A DNA stretch of 64,000 nucleotides from Chionis minor (GCA_013398295.1 VZSF01003242.1:630208-694207), one strand, 5' to 3'; positions 27,601-42,600 are shown, counted from the first letter of the stretch. Numbers and translations: made by a program. The notes: generated from the letters alone by a model not told the origin.

Positions 27601-30600
27601 AGTAGCTTAAATACTAGAAATAGTTAGAGAAATAAAAAATAACCCATAAACAACCTTTTAGACTTATGGAGAACTCAAAAGTAAGAACAAAGGGCAACTT
27701 AAATTAAGAAGTCCTAGTCCTCCATTCAAACAGGGTCCCAGGAGGCATATTAAAGCAATGAATAGGAAAAAGCTCCATAGTTCACCAGCTGAGATTTTAA
27801 TGAGACATTTCCCCTTGCTGTGGAAGGGGTTTGTTCAGGAAAGGGAAAAGGCTGTTCACAGAATATTCAGTTAAAAGGCATTGTTGGCTTTTACAGCCAC
27901 TTTGGCAGTTGATCGCTGTACTAACCTTCTATTTTGGCATATTCTGTAAGTCGAGTGTAATTGATCAAGGCAGCCTTCTCCAGACATTTTCTAACCACTT
28001 TCTTCACCTCTTCTGCTGGTATGGGAGTGGCAATATCTTTCATTAAAACCTGTGCCAGAGACAATTACACCGCTTGGTTACACTCATTACCCAAAACCCA
28101 AGGGAAAAGGATAAAAGTATCCTAAAGTTACTACAGACCTGATAATGACTAAAGGCAGAAATAAAAAAGGAACAAGTTCATCTGGAATTAGATATTTGTC
28201 TTTGAAGGTTTCTCTTCAACCCTGATTTGACTACCTATATGGCATTTATATACAATACAATATACAAATACAGGTACTGTTTGGCATTTTGCAGCACACC
28301 AGTCGGTCTTCGTTTGGGTGACACCAAGACCAGTACAACAAGAGCATTCTGTGGATGGGCTGGATCATGGTGCCCACTAAACATGTGGATGTGGAAATTT
28401 GCTTAGTTCTCACCAGTGGAAAAGCTTCCACCATCGTGTAGCCATTGATTCTCCAACCGTGTAAAGAAGAAACTGTGAACAACACCATCAGAGATAGCTA
28501 ATACTGACTTGCTTTTCTTCCTTCATGAAGTTATGTGAATTCAGCATGTCCTTGCTGTGAAAAACTGTCATCTAGAGTAGGCAGGGAAAATATTGAACTC
28601 CTGGCAGAATATTTTATTATGGACAAGGAGAAAAACAGATCATATAAAGCTTTCCTAAAACCTCCCAGTTTTTAAAGCCTACTGATTTTTTAAAAATAGG
28701 GCTTTGATCAAATGGATCACCTGTTGCAAGTGAGGTAAATTGAGAATATATATCTCTCTATATGAATGGAACATTATATACCTGTGTTACTAATATCGAC
28801 ACTGGTCATAGAAAAAAATGGAATAAATACTGTTAACAATTTGCTTGCATTTTTACTTAAATTCTATACTCCATTAACTTTCAACAGGTAGATACAAACA
28901 AAACTCAGTATGTTTTTAACACATTTTAATGTACATAATGAAATTTCAGATACCTCACTACCTTTTAAAATTGCTTCTCCTATGGATCCCCAGACAAGCT
29001 ACACCTTTGTAGAACATACCTAAAAATTACTGTTAAAGGGAGGGAAAGAGGTAGGGTCTGGGGAAGGACATAGTAGAAAAGAAACAGGTTCAGCAACAGA
29101 GAATCTATTAGGATGACGGTGTTGCAAAGCAGACTTCTTGCATTACTTACACACACATATGACATACCTACCTTTGTTAACGTGCTTCTTTTTAATGAAC
29201 AACTTCTGGGTTACCAACAGGTTAAAATACAGTATTCAAAAACTTTTATTCTGGATGTGATTATTTGTCAAACTTTTCAAAGACAGGTAAAATAAAATGT
29301 GGTAACCCCTTGTGCATTCACAGGCATAGGCACGTACATTTATTCCTAGCCAAGACTGACAATGGTGTTGCTTGAGCACCACACAGAGATTACCACTGCC
29401 ATTTGTAACAGCAGGAACAGTGAGAGGAAATGGCTGTTTCACGTAACACAAAGGAATCTATCTACACAGCACTATAATCACTGAGATCGTAAGTGAAAGA
29501 AAACATATATACCCAGACTCTCTATGTGTTTTTGAACATGTCAGAGTCTTTGTAAGACAGAATCTCCATCCACAGAGCGTTCTGCTGTGCAGAACACTTG
29601 CCACTCCCCAGGACCAGACCTCTCAGATGATAGCAGAGCTACGCAGACTGGGATCTAAGATTTTTTTGAATCCATACCTTCCTTGGGCTTGTGCTGCTAC
29701 AATTCCTCTAGAATCATTGCTGGAATTTAAAGTTCCTTTCCTCAGAGAAGTCTAAGATACTTTTGCCATTATGAGGTCTTCTCCTTTCCAGTCAATAGAA
29801 GAGGATTTGCTGGGCAGGAGTTTATATTTATAGCTGTCCATGACAGTTTTACTGCATATAGCTTTTTCTTCTTAAATTGACTAGAGTATGTGTTTATGGA
29901 AGATTATTTGGATTATATAGAAGCTTTTTAATATTACATATCAGTATAGACAACATCAGCAGCATAGAAGCCATAGAAAGCAGGAAGGGGAGCTGTAGGG
30001 AAGACTTGCACTACTTTAAAGATAATGGTGGGTCATCATTAAATTATTAAGAAACAGAGTCACTACAGTGACTCGAAGTGAAAGTTCAATAAATAAATCC
30101 TACAGAAAACAGCTGTTTGCCTCTGTGGAAAACACTGAGAAAAAACCCTCCCAGTAAACAATTAAAACCAGCAGTAAAGTACCTGAGAAGACATGAGTCT
30201 GCTTTGAGCAGCCTGAAGATAAAAGAAAAATGCAGGCCTAGTACTCAAGCAGAATTTAAAATATATTCTCAAACTTACCCTTTCAAGTAATGAAAGTGTG
30301 GCTTTTAAAGCTCCTTCAGGACGTCCAAAAGGGAAACAGTATCTTAAAAAGTTAAAAAAAGAGGGAAAAATAGTAAGAGAACTATTATACCTAAGTTAAG
30401 AATTTACTTTGAGACATAAGTGTACACAGCTGGCATTAAATTATGTTAGCAGAAGACTCCCATATGCAGAGTACTAATGAAAGCAGGGGGGGCCTCTTCA
30501 GTCGTCTACCACAGAGCATGGTACAGCAGCATCAGCCCACCAGCAGCTCCGGCCTAAACAGGCAAAACAATACAAAAGGCAAAAAGCATCACTTCCACCT

Positions 30601-33600
30601 TCTCAACTATGAAGAATATTTAATGGTCTCTGATGAGCCTAATTGTCATATTCCTGGAAAGAGGTACTATTTGTCATGTAGCCATGACAGCTACTAGAGC
30701 TGTGAAGTAGCAGTCTGTATATTATATCTTGTTTTAATATTGGACTAAGATAAGAATAAAATATCAGGCATTTATGTTTCTAGAGACATGTGGGAAAAAA
30801 AATGCCTGCAGATATTCCATAATTTTTCCTATTATATTATAAATAGCTTGGAAAGACATTTTATCTTATCTTAATTTTATCAGCTAAAACTGAAACCATG
30901 CCCACTTCTGTCTTGATACTTCCAAAATTATGTAAATTAAGAAGTGATCCCATTCATAGCTTTGTTTTTAATTTTTGTCTCCTGAATGATCCAATATAAT
31001 AGCTCTATGAGACTACAATGCTCAGGCAACTGTAACCTCTCTTAATCCTGTCTATAAAATCTTGCTGGGATATCCCTAATTGGAAAAAGGATTTTTTACT
31101 TTGCTGAGATTATTTTTTTTTTCCTATTATTACTCACTGAGAATGGTAGCCTCATATTCTAATGTTTTCCAAAAGTAAAATCTTTTATAATGATAAAAGG
31201 ATTCAGACCAGTGAATTTTAGATATGCATTTTGGTCAGCCAAAATAAAGCCCTATGAATCAGGTCAAAAAAGGATTTCCCGCAGGGAGAATTCCAGTATT
31301 TGCTTTGCCTCATTCCGTTTCTTTCTTACTGTAGCGCTAACAATTTTTGAGGACAGGTTAACAAATTAGCAAAGGGGATTTAATGACCCTTAGGTGTTAA
31401 GTCACCTTAAACCAGAACACATCTTTAGGTGTTTCATCTCCTCCTGCCTTTGCAGTGTATTTCCACAGTCCTTGACTCGTCTTTCCCACTGTTTATTCCT
31501 ATCAACCTCTAAGGGTAGTTTTTGAATAAATTTCACTCATTTTTAAATTATACTTAATATTTCAAATCAAAGACTTCCTTCCAGGTATGTTCTGCAATGT
31601 AAATATCATAACAAGCTTCCAAAACCCAACCAGTTTGAAGTTCATGATGCAGACAGAGGTCCCACAGTAGAACAGGGGTTACTGAGTTTATTGCAGAGAC
31701 AGCAGGCAGGAGTACGGCATGGGCAGCAAGCTTGTGTGCAATTGGTGCAAGGAGCTTCTGACAGAGAAGAGTTGTTTTCTTGAGATAAGCAATTAAAGAA
31801 AACTAAATGTTCACAGTAGAGGCCTAAAGGGACACTCAGTCGTCCCGCCTCTGCGCTGGTGAGAAGGCAGGGAAGCAGTAGCTTGCTGGCAAGGAGAAAT
31901 TCAGTCTCCTGGATAAAACCCCCATGGCAGCTGATTTCACACTGTTCAGCTGTGCCAAGGATGCTCCCACATTTGAGGGGATCTTTAAGGACAGGGAGAC
32001 ATAGATGGTGAAAGTGGTCAATTCAATTATTAGACACATGGACAATTGGGTCTGTGACATCCCAAAGGACCAGGCAGTAAGTTGCTTACTGGGTCCAAAG
32101 GTAGTGGACCTCAGGAGATGTTTATGTAAGTTACCCAAGGGAGAACAGAGAAGGAGCAGCGCTTGCGGTCTACATTAGTACCAGTGACATACAGAAGTAG
32201 AGGAGGAACACTATGGAGATTAAATTCACACAGGCAGGAAAGAGTTTAAGTCCAAGACCCTCACATCAGCTTTCTCTGAAATATGGGCTCTTCCACATTG
32301 GATGGCAGGCAGCCATCTGGAGTCTCAGTGGGCGGGAAAGATGACAGAAGAGAAAAGTTTAAGTACCTTAAGATCTGGGAAATATTTTAGATGAGAGCCA
32401 CCAGCACAGAATGGGCAGACTGCATCTTAATCACAATGTATCTAGGCTGATAGCAATGAAAATGAAAGTTAAAAAGGACATAGGGGAGATTAAAACTGGA
32501 AGCTGCGGGTTAGCTGACAGGCACGGGAGAGCACGTTTTTCAGATGGGTGTGACCTGGTGACCTAGGTGGACGTAGCAAATGTTCAGTGCACCTCTGAAA
32601 AGGCAGGAAGAGAAAGACACTCTTCAGTTAAACTGTCCACAATGACAGCTGACCAGTGCATGCAGTGCTAAGCAACGGACTGAGGGAAAAGTTTAGAGAA
32701 GTTCCAACATATTACAGAAAAAAAAGAAAAAGTGCTGGTGATCCTTAAAAGTCTGTATCATTGATCCCCTAAATAGGATGATGAGAATGATTAGGAAATG
32801 CTAAGTGAAATTTGAGGAGCTGAAAATTGGTGACAAATAGTAATAGTAAAAGATTTCAACTACATTTGATCAATGTCTCATTAGGATGAGATATAACGAA
32901 AATATTTTGGGACAGCGTTTTGAATTGCTTCCTTGGACCCACAAGAAAAAATGCTATTCTGGATTTGGTCTCAAATGCAAATAGGATGTAGTTTGAGAGT
33001 TGCAGAGCAGGAGAAGTGCTCTGTAGTGCTGATCATAAAACAACAGAATTTAATAATGTAACAAAAGAGAATAGGCCAAAAAAATTCAGTAAGTGTTCAT
33101 TCGGTACACGTGTATTCAATTTCAAAAATGGGAAGTATGAAAAAACAAAGAACTTGAAAAACAAAAGCCAAAACCTTAAAGGAGCAATTGAAATAGCAAG
33201 AAACCCACAAGCAGCCTGAGGGAAAATTAAAAAAGTAGGAGCCCAAGTCAAACACATGCCACAATTGAAAAAAAGTGGTCAAAAAAACCAAACAAAAAAA
33301 CCCCTCTATGAGATTCCATGAGAAAGACAAAGAGGCTATTGTCGGGGATCTGGCATTTAAAAACTGTGAAACCTATATGAACAAGGAGGACATAAAAGTC
33401 CCTAAAATATTCTAGGGCACACATAAATGGCACGGATTCTCAAATTGACAGTAGAAAGAACAGTGGAAGCAGGAAGCCAGCTTGTGAGATGGCGGGACTG
33501 CCCAGTGACAAGGCACAAAGCACGCTAGGCCTATGTTCTTGCACAATCTTTTCTACAATAGAAAAATTCAACTCAAAGAACACACAAATCAATTTTAATC

Positions 33601-36600
33601 ACAATCACTTACCTAGATAAATTATTCCATATCTAATATATTCAAAAATTCTTTGCAGGTAGACTACTTTCTTTTCACTCCACTTGTTCAGGATCAAAAT
33701 TCAACACCATGAGAAAATTCTTCCAGAAAAAACTAGTATTCATTAAATAAATTATACACTCACCTGAAATGGCTTATTTGGTTTTCTAAAAGGGAGGAAA
33801 GTCTGTCCTTAATCTCCTCAAACCTTTCTTTCTCTTCAACAGATACTGTTCCAATTCCATCTGGCCTGTAACATTAAATATTTGATAACTGTTGATATAT
33901 CTTCATGCTGATTCCTTTTTCAACAGTGATCCTTATTTTCAAAACTTTCAGCTAATGTGTGCTAACTCTCCTTTCCCCTTCCCCATTGCCTTGAAGGATA
34001 AAGAGTAACTGGTTAAAGAACAGACTGCAACTAGACAAAAATTTAATTTTTGAGCTGAATTTTAAATTCAATTCCTAAGTTTCTACCTGATCCCAATATG
34101 AACACAAGATGTCACACATTTCTTCCAAATCATTACCAAAGATATATAAAATCCTTTCTCAAGAAAATCAGGACTATTGGCAGAGTAGCGGGCCCTACGT
34201 GGATCTTGTTGAATTTCAACTCCTTGACTCTTCCAGATATCTTCCAGAGGCACTATAAGGCTGAAAGTGATTTTAAAAAAAAAGGTGGGAGTCAAACTAA
34301 AGTGAGAAAAGCCAGAGCAGGCAACACCTAGGAATCTCCCTGTTTAAAGTAAGCAGAGATTTTTGATCCCACATCCCATATTGACAAATAGCAGAATGTA
34401 AACAAGACTTCTATATAAATATAGCATAAAGGATGCAAAAGAAAAATAGTCTTCAAAACCCAAAAACACTGGCATTTTTTTAAACATCAAATTTAAGTCA
34501 CAGCAGTTAATAATAAGCCTTGTGTTAAGTATGTTAAGCACACACTCAGTCTAAAGTCTTAGCCTAAAGTTGTTATTAATGTATTTATATTAAACTAGTA
34601 ACAAAATTAAAGACATTTAAATACACATTTCCAAAATGGCGTTTTTGCCATGCAGTCACAACTTCCCCACATGCAGCATACTTCAAAAAGAAGTATCTGA
34701 CAATGTCCAGTTACTCTCTTAAATTCCAGCTCCAGGGTAACAAAACAGCTACTGCTTTCCACCTTAGTTTATGACCCCGACGTTAAGTGCCGATCTGCCC
34801 TGTACCTCCTCCAGAGCCTCCAAAACTGTATCTCAGTGCTTCTAGAACTGAGAAAATTGTAGTAAAATGACACGAAGAAAGACAACACTCTGTGAATGTT
34901 CTAAGAATTATTCTAGGATTCTATGAACATCTTTTTGCTAAATTTTTAACTTTCTGCACTATACTTGAATCTAGGTGGGATAAGTTGCTACCTGATCACA
35001 ACATAAACAATTCTCTCACACGTTAAATCACTTATATTTGTGATCTGTCAAGTCAAGGTGGAAAGAATAAGTGAACTCCTTAAATTATTGTGAAGACAAC
35101 AATAAAAATCAGATATGGTGGCGATACGAGTAACCAGGCACATCAATATACTATCATAAAAATTTGATGTGAAAGAGCAAATAATTTATCTTCTCTCTTT
35201 TGATGGGTGCCAGGATACTTTACCTCAGCCTTCTGACAGATGGAATGGGTTCAAATTTAAGTAAATTGCACTGTCTGATTTCATTGTCAGGAGAGATCGT
35301 GCTCTGGAGTGATAAAGTAAATAGTTCTGTCATATTAAACCTCGCTGAGGCATGTCATATATATGACAGAAAAGACCTAGGGGTCCAGAAAACAATAAGT
35401 GAAAAAGGTGAGCCAGTAGGATGTTATATCTGTCAACCTGCACTAAGGCTAGGATCACTACGTATCGGGGACCTGTCACTTCACGCAGTTTATTGCTGAC
35501 AACACCTAAAATTTTCAGAACTGTTAAATATATTTTCAGTGGATGTTTGCATAGAAGCAAATGTCCCAGAAGAAAAAGAGAGTACACAAAAAGGGGTTAG
35601 GAAAATGTACCATCTATAGCACCAAAAAACTTGTCTTTTGAAAACATGCTTGTAGAAAGCAGTACAAACTCTGAATTATTATTTTGTTTCTTCCTGTTAG
35701 CCTTATTGCAACAAGCAGAATATAAAAATGCACTTTTGTAACACATGTGCTGATGATAATTTTTTCTAATCTTGGGAATGTCTATCTACTACTGAGAAAA
35801 AAGAATCTGACACTGAGATCAGCTGAGATAGAAAAAAATAGATAAACAGTTTCAAAATTCCCACTCATTTTGTCTGTCTTTTATTATATCTCTTTCATTG
35901 TATCTCTTTCTTTAATTGTTTTAAAGACAGAATAAAACAAAATAGCATTGTCTTGAGCTGGTTATTTTTATTTTAAAATTATTGTGCCTGCCAAGAAAAT
36001 CAGACTCAAGCAGTCATTTGGTTTTCAAAGGTTTAGGTCATCCATAAACTATGCAAGAACTATTTTACAACTAAAACCAACAACAAATGTGCCTTTCCTA
36101 CTATCCCAAATGTCATAGATAGTGTTTTGGACTTGACTTTTTCAATCGAAAATCAGTATTCAGCTTTCTTATTGCAGCCTAGGACCTCTCTTTCAAGAAC
36201 TCAGCCAAGAAATGATGGACTGTCTTAAGAAGAGTTTTCATTTTAATATTATCTTCTCAAGAAGGTAAAGGAAGAGTGAATTTTGCTTTCCTCCAGATTC
36301 TTTTCCTCTTATTCTTCACAACTGCGTTTGGGACTAGAGAACTAGGTGAAACAGTGAACACTCAAAACCTGAGTAGCCTTCTCTCCCTCACTTATATTAG
36401 TTTTCCATTTTTTGAGAACTCTGTCAATTGGATTTGGATTGGCCTGTCTTGCCTGCTTATATCACAGTCTGACTGGCACAGATGCAATGCTGTCTCTGGT
36501 CATATCTCAAATTCTTTAATTCACTCAGACTTAAATATCAAAAGAAATGGAAAATAAATACCTCATGAACTAGAGCTAGTAAATTCAACTGGGAAGGAGC

Positions 36601-39600
36601 TGTTTGACTGTAAGACACTTAAATAATGACACCAAAAGCAGCGGTTAACCAGAATTTTAAAAGAAATTTTACTGTGACAATCTTGGAGGATTGCTGTCCT
36701 GATGGTAGTTACTCTAGGGAAGCTGATTGATATAGGTGGTAAGTTTAGGTTTTCCTCCATGAATGGACTGATTTTCCTCACTTGACATAACCCTTTAAGG
36801 CTTGGAGTACCCTCTAGAAATATTTTGATGTCTAGAGGTCTTAAAACCTGTAAAAATTTGCAGAGGTCACTTCAAGCATTGTAGGATTAAGATTCTTGTG
36901 AACAGCTACGGCATGTGAGATAAAAATGGTATTCCAGTTCCAATGGGAATAAGATATGATGGACACTGGGCTGACCGTAGATTGTTTCGAGCCCTCAACT
37001 TTGGAAACAGCTTCTCCTAGTGGCCTCTCAGAGAGTGAATTGTTACCTTAAGCAAGACTGCTTTGTTGTGACAGCCTTGAGAAATACTAACTGAACATGA
37101 CTGGCTTTTCTTTTTTTACTCTGGAACACCATTGATACTAGTGCTTTTTGCATATTTGCGTATTTTATAAATGCTTAAAGCCTTTTCAATAAGCCTTCCT
37201 CATTAAAAACATAGACCACCACTTTGGCCTGTCATGAAAAAAGTGAGTAGGAGGAGACGCATGCACAGACTGATATTCTAACATGTACACACACACACAG
37301 AGATGAGAACAATAAGGCTGACCAAAAGAATCTGCCGGAGAAAGATGAGAAATTGTGATGAAAAACAAAACACAAGAAATATACTTCAGCTAAGGTCTTA
37401 CTTCAAGGCATTTATATAATAAACTACATTTCAAGGGCGTAGGGAAAACGAAACTTAAATGTCATCTTGGCTCCTAGAAACAAATTGTTTTAGAAGACTT
37501 CAGTGCTTTACAAGAGCACTTGTTTTTAAATGCATAAGGATCCACCATAAAATGAAAGAACAGCAACAATTTTCAAATTAGCACGAAAAAAGTTTGACTT
37601 CTTGTTTCTTAGTAAACCAAAGATTAAATTGTTTAGAATTTTGATGTAGAGATTCTATTGTCTATTTCTAGGACTTTAATATCCAAGGACCTTAATATCT
37701 AAATTTTCCTTTAAAACACAATTGCATTAATTAAGGCTTTGGCAGAGTCCGTGGTTTATGTCAGATAAGTCTAAGAAAAACAATGATTTATATTATCAGC
37801 TTAGAAGCAGGCAGAGCAGACGCCTTTTTATTAACAGAAAATGAAGAGAGCATATTATCATGTGGCATTTAAACATAGGTTTAACCAGCAGGCACTTGAA
37901 GACCGACCGAGCATTTTGTTGTTTATATTAACTATTCTTCAAACATTCTGACAAAAAAAAAGGCACAATAGAGCCTTCTGCTGCATGCATTTCTCAGGCT
38001 GATCCTACATCTGCTTGCAGGTCATACCCTTTTTTTCACAAGTGAACGAAAAAGACCAATTCTGGGCCACTAAAACAGATTAAGATGATAAATCAGGTTA
38101 ATTTTAATGATCTTTTATCAAGTTATATTTTAGGTAGGATTCATTAATGCTCTTCTACTGGAAAGCTAAGCATGTACTAATATAATATAATTTTACCCAA
38201 AGTATAAGGGTATGTATGGGCATTAATCAGTTGAAGGTAATGACAAAACAATATATAATGTTTAGGGATGGTGAGAGTATGTAATAGCATTAGCTGTTCC
38301 TTCATTGCCTAAGATAGCAAGTATCACCTTAAATATGCAGAACTTTGTTCTAATACTTCTTAATAATGTGTGAATTGTGATAAATTTTCTATTGACAATT
38401 TCTCTCAGGCTTTTCAGAAGCAGATTTTGATATGCTGAAAAATGTGCCTCTTAATATTGTGAGGACCCGTTTTATTATAACATTATTATAGTTATTAGCA
38501 CTTTCCAACACAGGACAGTATCCTTCCTTAAACCAAAGGTGAGGTCAACGTGGCTTCTCTTGGTACCTGCAACAGGGTGAAGACCTTTACTTCTAGCTTT
38601 GGGCTCAGGAGGACTCCACTGATATCTTTCTTGTGGCTATTTAAAACAGTAACACATAGAAAGCTCTGTCACTAACTTAACAACATTGGGGGCTGATGCT
38701 CATAAGTGAACAACTTAAAAAGGAGTATACAAATTAAATTAATTAAGTTTTACCTTCCTCTGTGCTGCATATACCTTGGGGATGGTCAGCTTCCAAAATG
38801 AAGGATGAACTGGATGATGCAAGACACTTGGCACAGGGCAGTACGTGAAACTGAAAGACCTAGTTGAAAAAGTTCTGTTCTGTTCTGAGCATTGCCCTAT
38901 GTGCCTCAGGAAAGGGGAAGATTACATTCACTTGAAGAAAAGGGATACAAATGTCCAAGTATCAACTAGTTTTCTCAGTTTTGAGAGAACGCTGCTTCTT
39001 ATCTATAAGCACAGACTCACACGGCATATCGATCCTAAAAGGTATATTTTCTCATTCCATTATTCTGGGGATATGGTGATTGATAATAACTGTCTTCTGA
39101 ATAAAAACATGCTTTTGAGTATGAGAAATCCACTCTCACCATTTCCATTACAGAGGACTGATAGAAAAATAAGACAAATTGCAAAAACAGAAGATTCCTG
39201 TTAAGCCTCTAGATGTTGTATCAAACATGAGAGAGAATTTGTATAAAATGCTGATAGACTGATGGAATGTAACTTCTGATAAAACACACTTCCCTAACAA
39301 TCCTACACTGTAAGAGATCTCAGGGCCCTTCCTCCAGCTGTTGGACAGCCTTGGAACAGATCTAAGACTAAAGCAGAAGGCCCAACTTCCAATAAAATCA
39401 GTGAAAGAAGACCTTTCACCTGTTATCATTACAACATATACAGAAAATGTGGGGTTGAGAGTGAATAAGAAGCACAGCAGAAAGAGGAAGCATTTTCAAA
39501 TGCTTAAAACTGAAAGGTTCCACAAAATCCCGCTAGCAATGGTTTCTTGGGAAAAACATCTAAGAAGAAGTCTACATGCTATTGAAATATTTTTATATAC

Positions 39601-42600
39601 AAAATTATACAGATGAAAACATACCACTTCGGGGAAGAGATCAACTGGACAAAACCTTTCATGTCAGATGGTGACCATGTGCAGATAAACAGTGAAACCA
39701 CTGACCTAAGTTCTGGAATTTTAGATTAAATCTTATTAGATATTGTTTATGAAAGACATAAATGAAGGAGAAACCAGCAAGATACAGACACCCTTACTTT
39801 AACTCTAGAGTTAATTTAGTCAGAAGAGAAGGAAATATATATTCAGAAGTTCCACAAAAAATGATCAGAAGAGACAGAGAAATGTAATGATATTATTTTC
39901 CTTATTTTTACAAAGTTCCTCCAGCATTCAGGAATACCCTATAGTTCCTTGTCCCAGATTTGAAAGGGAGGATTTCTCTGAACATTCTCTTTTATCACTT
40001 GACACAAAGTGTAAAATTGCAATAAATTATTCTTATCACAAAACATTGAAAAATGAAAAGAAATATATGAATGCATAGCACTCTCTGAAGTTTCCATAGT
40101 TTCATTTCTCTTACGTGTTCATTTACTCCACTTTAAGATATTTCCTCCAAGCACAACAGAAGCAAGAAGCCTATCAGAGAGCGTACAGTGCCAAATGATG
40201 GCAAGGATCTAAAAGGACCTCTCAGAGAGGGCAAGGTTATTGCAGAGACACAAAACAAATTCTTTGCACTGGTGTTTATTATGAAGGAAAGTAAGAAGAT
40301 TCCTATGCTGGAACCCTTCTTTGTTTACAGCAAAAACAAATCTTTATTTTTAGCACCGAATATGCCCCAAACCAAAGCAACCAAGAAAAAGCTTATGGAA
40401 CAAATTAGAAAGTGAACATTAGTAAGTTGCCAGGATTCAATGAAACCATTCCTGTTCAGTAGCAGTCAAAGAAGCAAATCAATATTGTGAATTACTAGAA
40501 AAGGATGAATTAGCAGAAAACATCCACCCCGTGTAATCAATGCACTCTTCAATCATACTTCTTGAATCTTAAATAGCAAAGAGTCAACAGAGAAGGAATC
40601 TTTTTTTTTTTTTTTTGTGTCTTTCCTCTGTCTCTTCCAATAGCGACAGAGAATGAAACGAGACATGTAGGAGTCAAGTCCAAAGCAAGAGTTCTTCAAG
40701 CAAGAGGAGGCTGAGTTGTGGGACTTGCTGCCAAAGGTGTTGAGGGTGCAAAGGGCTTATACAGGTTGAGGGGTGCAATGGACAAGCGCCTGAAACAGAG
40801 ACTCACTCCAGGTTACTGAACAGGCATATTCTGAGCTGCAAAGAGCTGGAAACTGAAAGTGCACTAAGAGGAAATATTGCATATGGTTGCCCTTCTCTTA
40901 GTTCAAGCAGGTCAATGCTGGCTTAGAAGAACTCTGACTCAACATGACTCTTCTTCTACGGATGCACACATGTGCTGAAGATTTCAAAATGAAGGCAGAA
41001 AGAAACTATTTATCTTTGGTTACAAACTGATTTTTGTAGCATTACTTTCACCTTCACTTCTCATACATGAACTTCCAATAAATCAGCTTTCCAATAAATC
41101 AGTTATGCCTTTCTGAATAGAAAAAGGCATAACTGGAGAATATGCTTGAATTTTGAATTTTTCAATTCAGTCTGTAACTCAGCAGGTGGAAAGAAGTCAC
41201 TTTGCACTTCATGTGATACCCACCAGCATCCATTTCAGACAAGAGGGACTGAATAGAAGTCACAGCATGAAAAGCAGACAAAAGCGAACGTGATGGGGAA
41301 GAAAACAATAGCTCCTACCTGGACTGTTTAGACTGAAATGTCAGCATTCAGGAATATCCTATAGTTCCTTGTTCTGCCCATTTCACTTTCACCAGAGATA
41401 CACAAGCGTATGCATTACCACAGTGCAAAATGTTCGCTTGTGAACTTCGATGGGGACCATATAATGGAACATTTCAGTAGAAAAACGTGAAGAGGAAGCA
41501 AAGGAGATGCTATTGTAAAGTTACATAGCACCAGAAGCACAGCCCACAACAGCTGATTTTATGTACCGGAGGAAAAGGAAACAGTTGATTCAGAAAAAAA
41601 GGATGTGTTTTTGCTTAAACACTCATAAAGGCTATTAATTTACTATAATACTTTGGGTTTTGGGTGTTTAGGAAGAGAATGTCGTCCACAAAAGCGGAAA
41701 TATCTTTTCTGCGTATGCAATTTGTTAGCCCAGTTGCAATGCAGCAGGAAAGAAAAGGCACGAATGTGGCTTGAATTCCTCCTTCTAGAACTGAGGTCAA
41801 ACATTGTGTTTGACCCTGCATAAACATTTATGTTCCCAAACCAACAACAGTGGCATAAGAGACAAACTAAGTACCACTGTGCTTGATAACTCTGTTAGAA
41901 CTTGTTACCTATATCTTTATCTCAGGAAAGAAAACAGCTGGGTACTGTTCTCTGGTCCTGAGACCAGGTGGCAAGGTCTGCTGCACGCAGCCTACACTAG
42001 AGCTCAGTTCAGATCTCCTCTGTGCTCCACAATGTCCCTGAAGCTCTAGGATGACAATTCACTTTTATGTGTTGTCACGTCCCTCAAACCAGGACACGTG
42101 TTCAGTCCAGGTCTTCTGAAAGAAAACCACGGCTATTGTGTTACAGCCTGCAAGAGCGTTACAGCCTGCAGCATGAAGCAAGTTTATATTTCAAGTCCCA
42201 GGATGCAGCTAAAGAGCATAGAGGATATCTGAGGGTTCAAAATCTGCTGGAAGAGTTCTGGAGACTTATGAAGGGTGGAAAGAACCAAAACTGATTCAAA
42301 CATGTTCATAGTGTTTACTGGGAGCAGCAGCCAGTACACGCAATCCCACAATCACGTCTGGCATCTTAGAGAGTGTCTATGACTAATGGACAGTTGGAGT
42401 CCATTGTACGAGGCTGCTTCCTCACCGGTTCTATTTAGCAAATCATACGTAGCTGTTGGTGTGCTCAGCATATGTCCTGGTACGGCCCCTGTATATTTTG
42501 TAGATTTTCTCTGATTAGTGCTTGAGTTTCTTCTCCCCAGACTACCAGAAATGAAGGTGAGTGACACCTTTATCTGATCATTTGACTGATGTCACTAGAT

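Larger units (their letters stand above)
13725..27925 (-). other. 14.2-kb CADPS2 intron with CR1 remnants
   Basis: This is the longest intron in the window. It holds a probable old LINE piece near 16190-16340, the young CR1 tail at 17131-17206, an older CR1 tail at 17841-17945, and a degraded CR1 reverse-transcriptase piece at 20180-21290. It also has a CT repeat at 22194-22204 and two short symmetric motifs (16459-16481 and 26762-26781). The rest looks unique, and I see no gene. Confidence 0.75.

Noticed and set aside
33016..33330. Several short open frames on both strands
   Set aside because: They lie in the CR1 ORF2 remnant; the plus-strand frame (SADHKTTEF) is part of the decayed element and not a host gene.
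38845..39204. 119-codon open frame on the plus strand
   Set aside because: I looked for a CR1 or cellular match and found none that I could defend.
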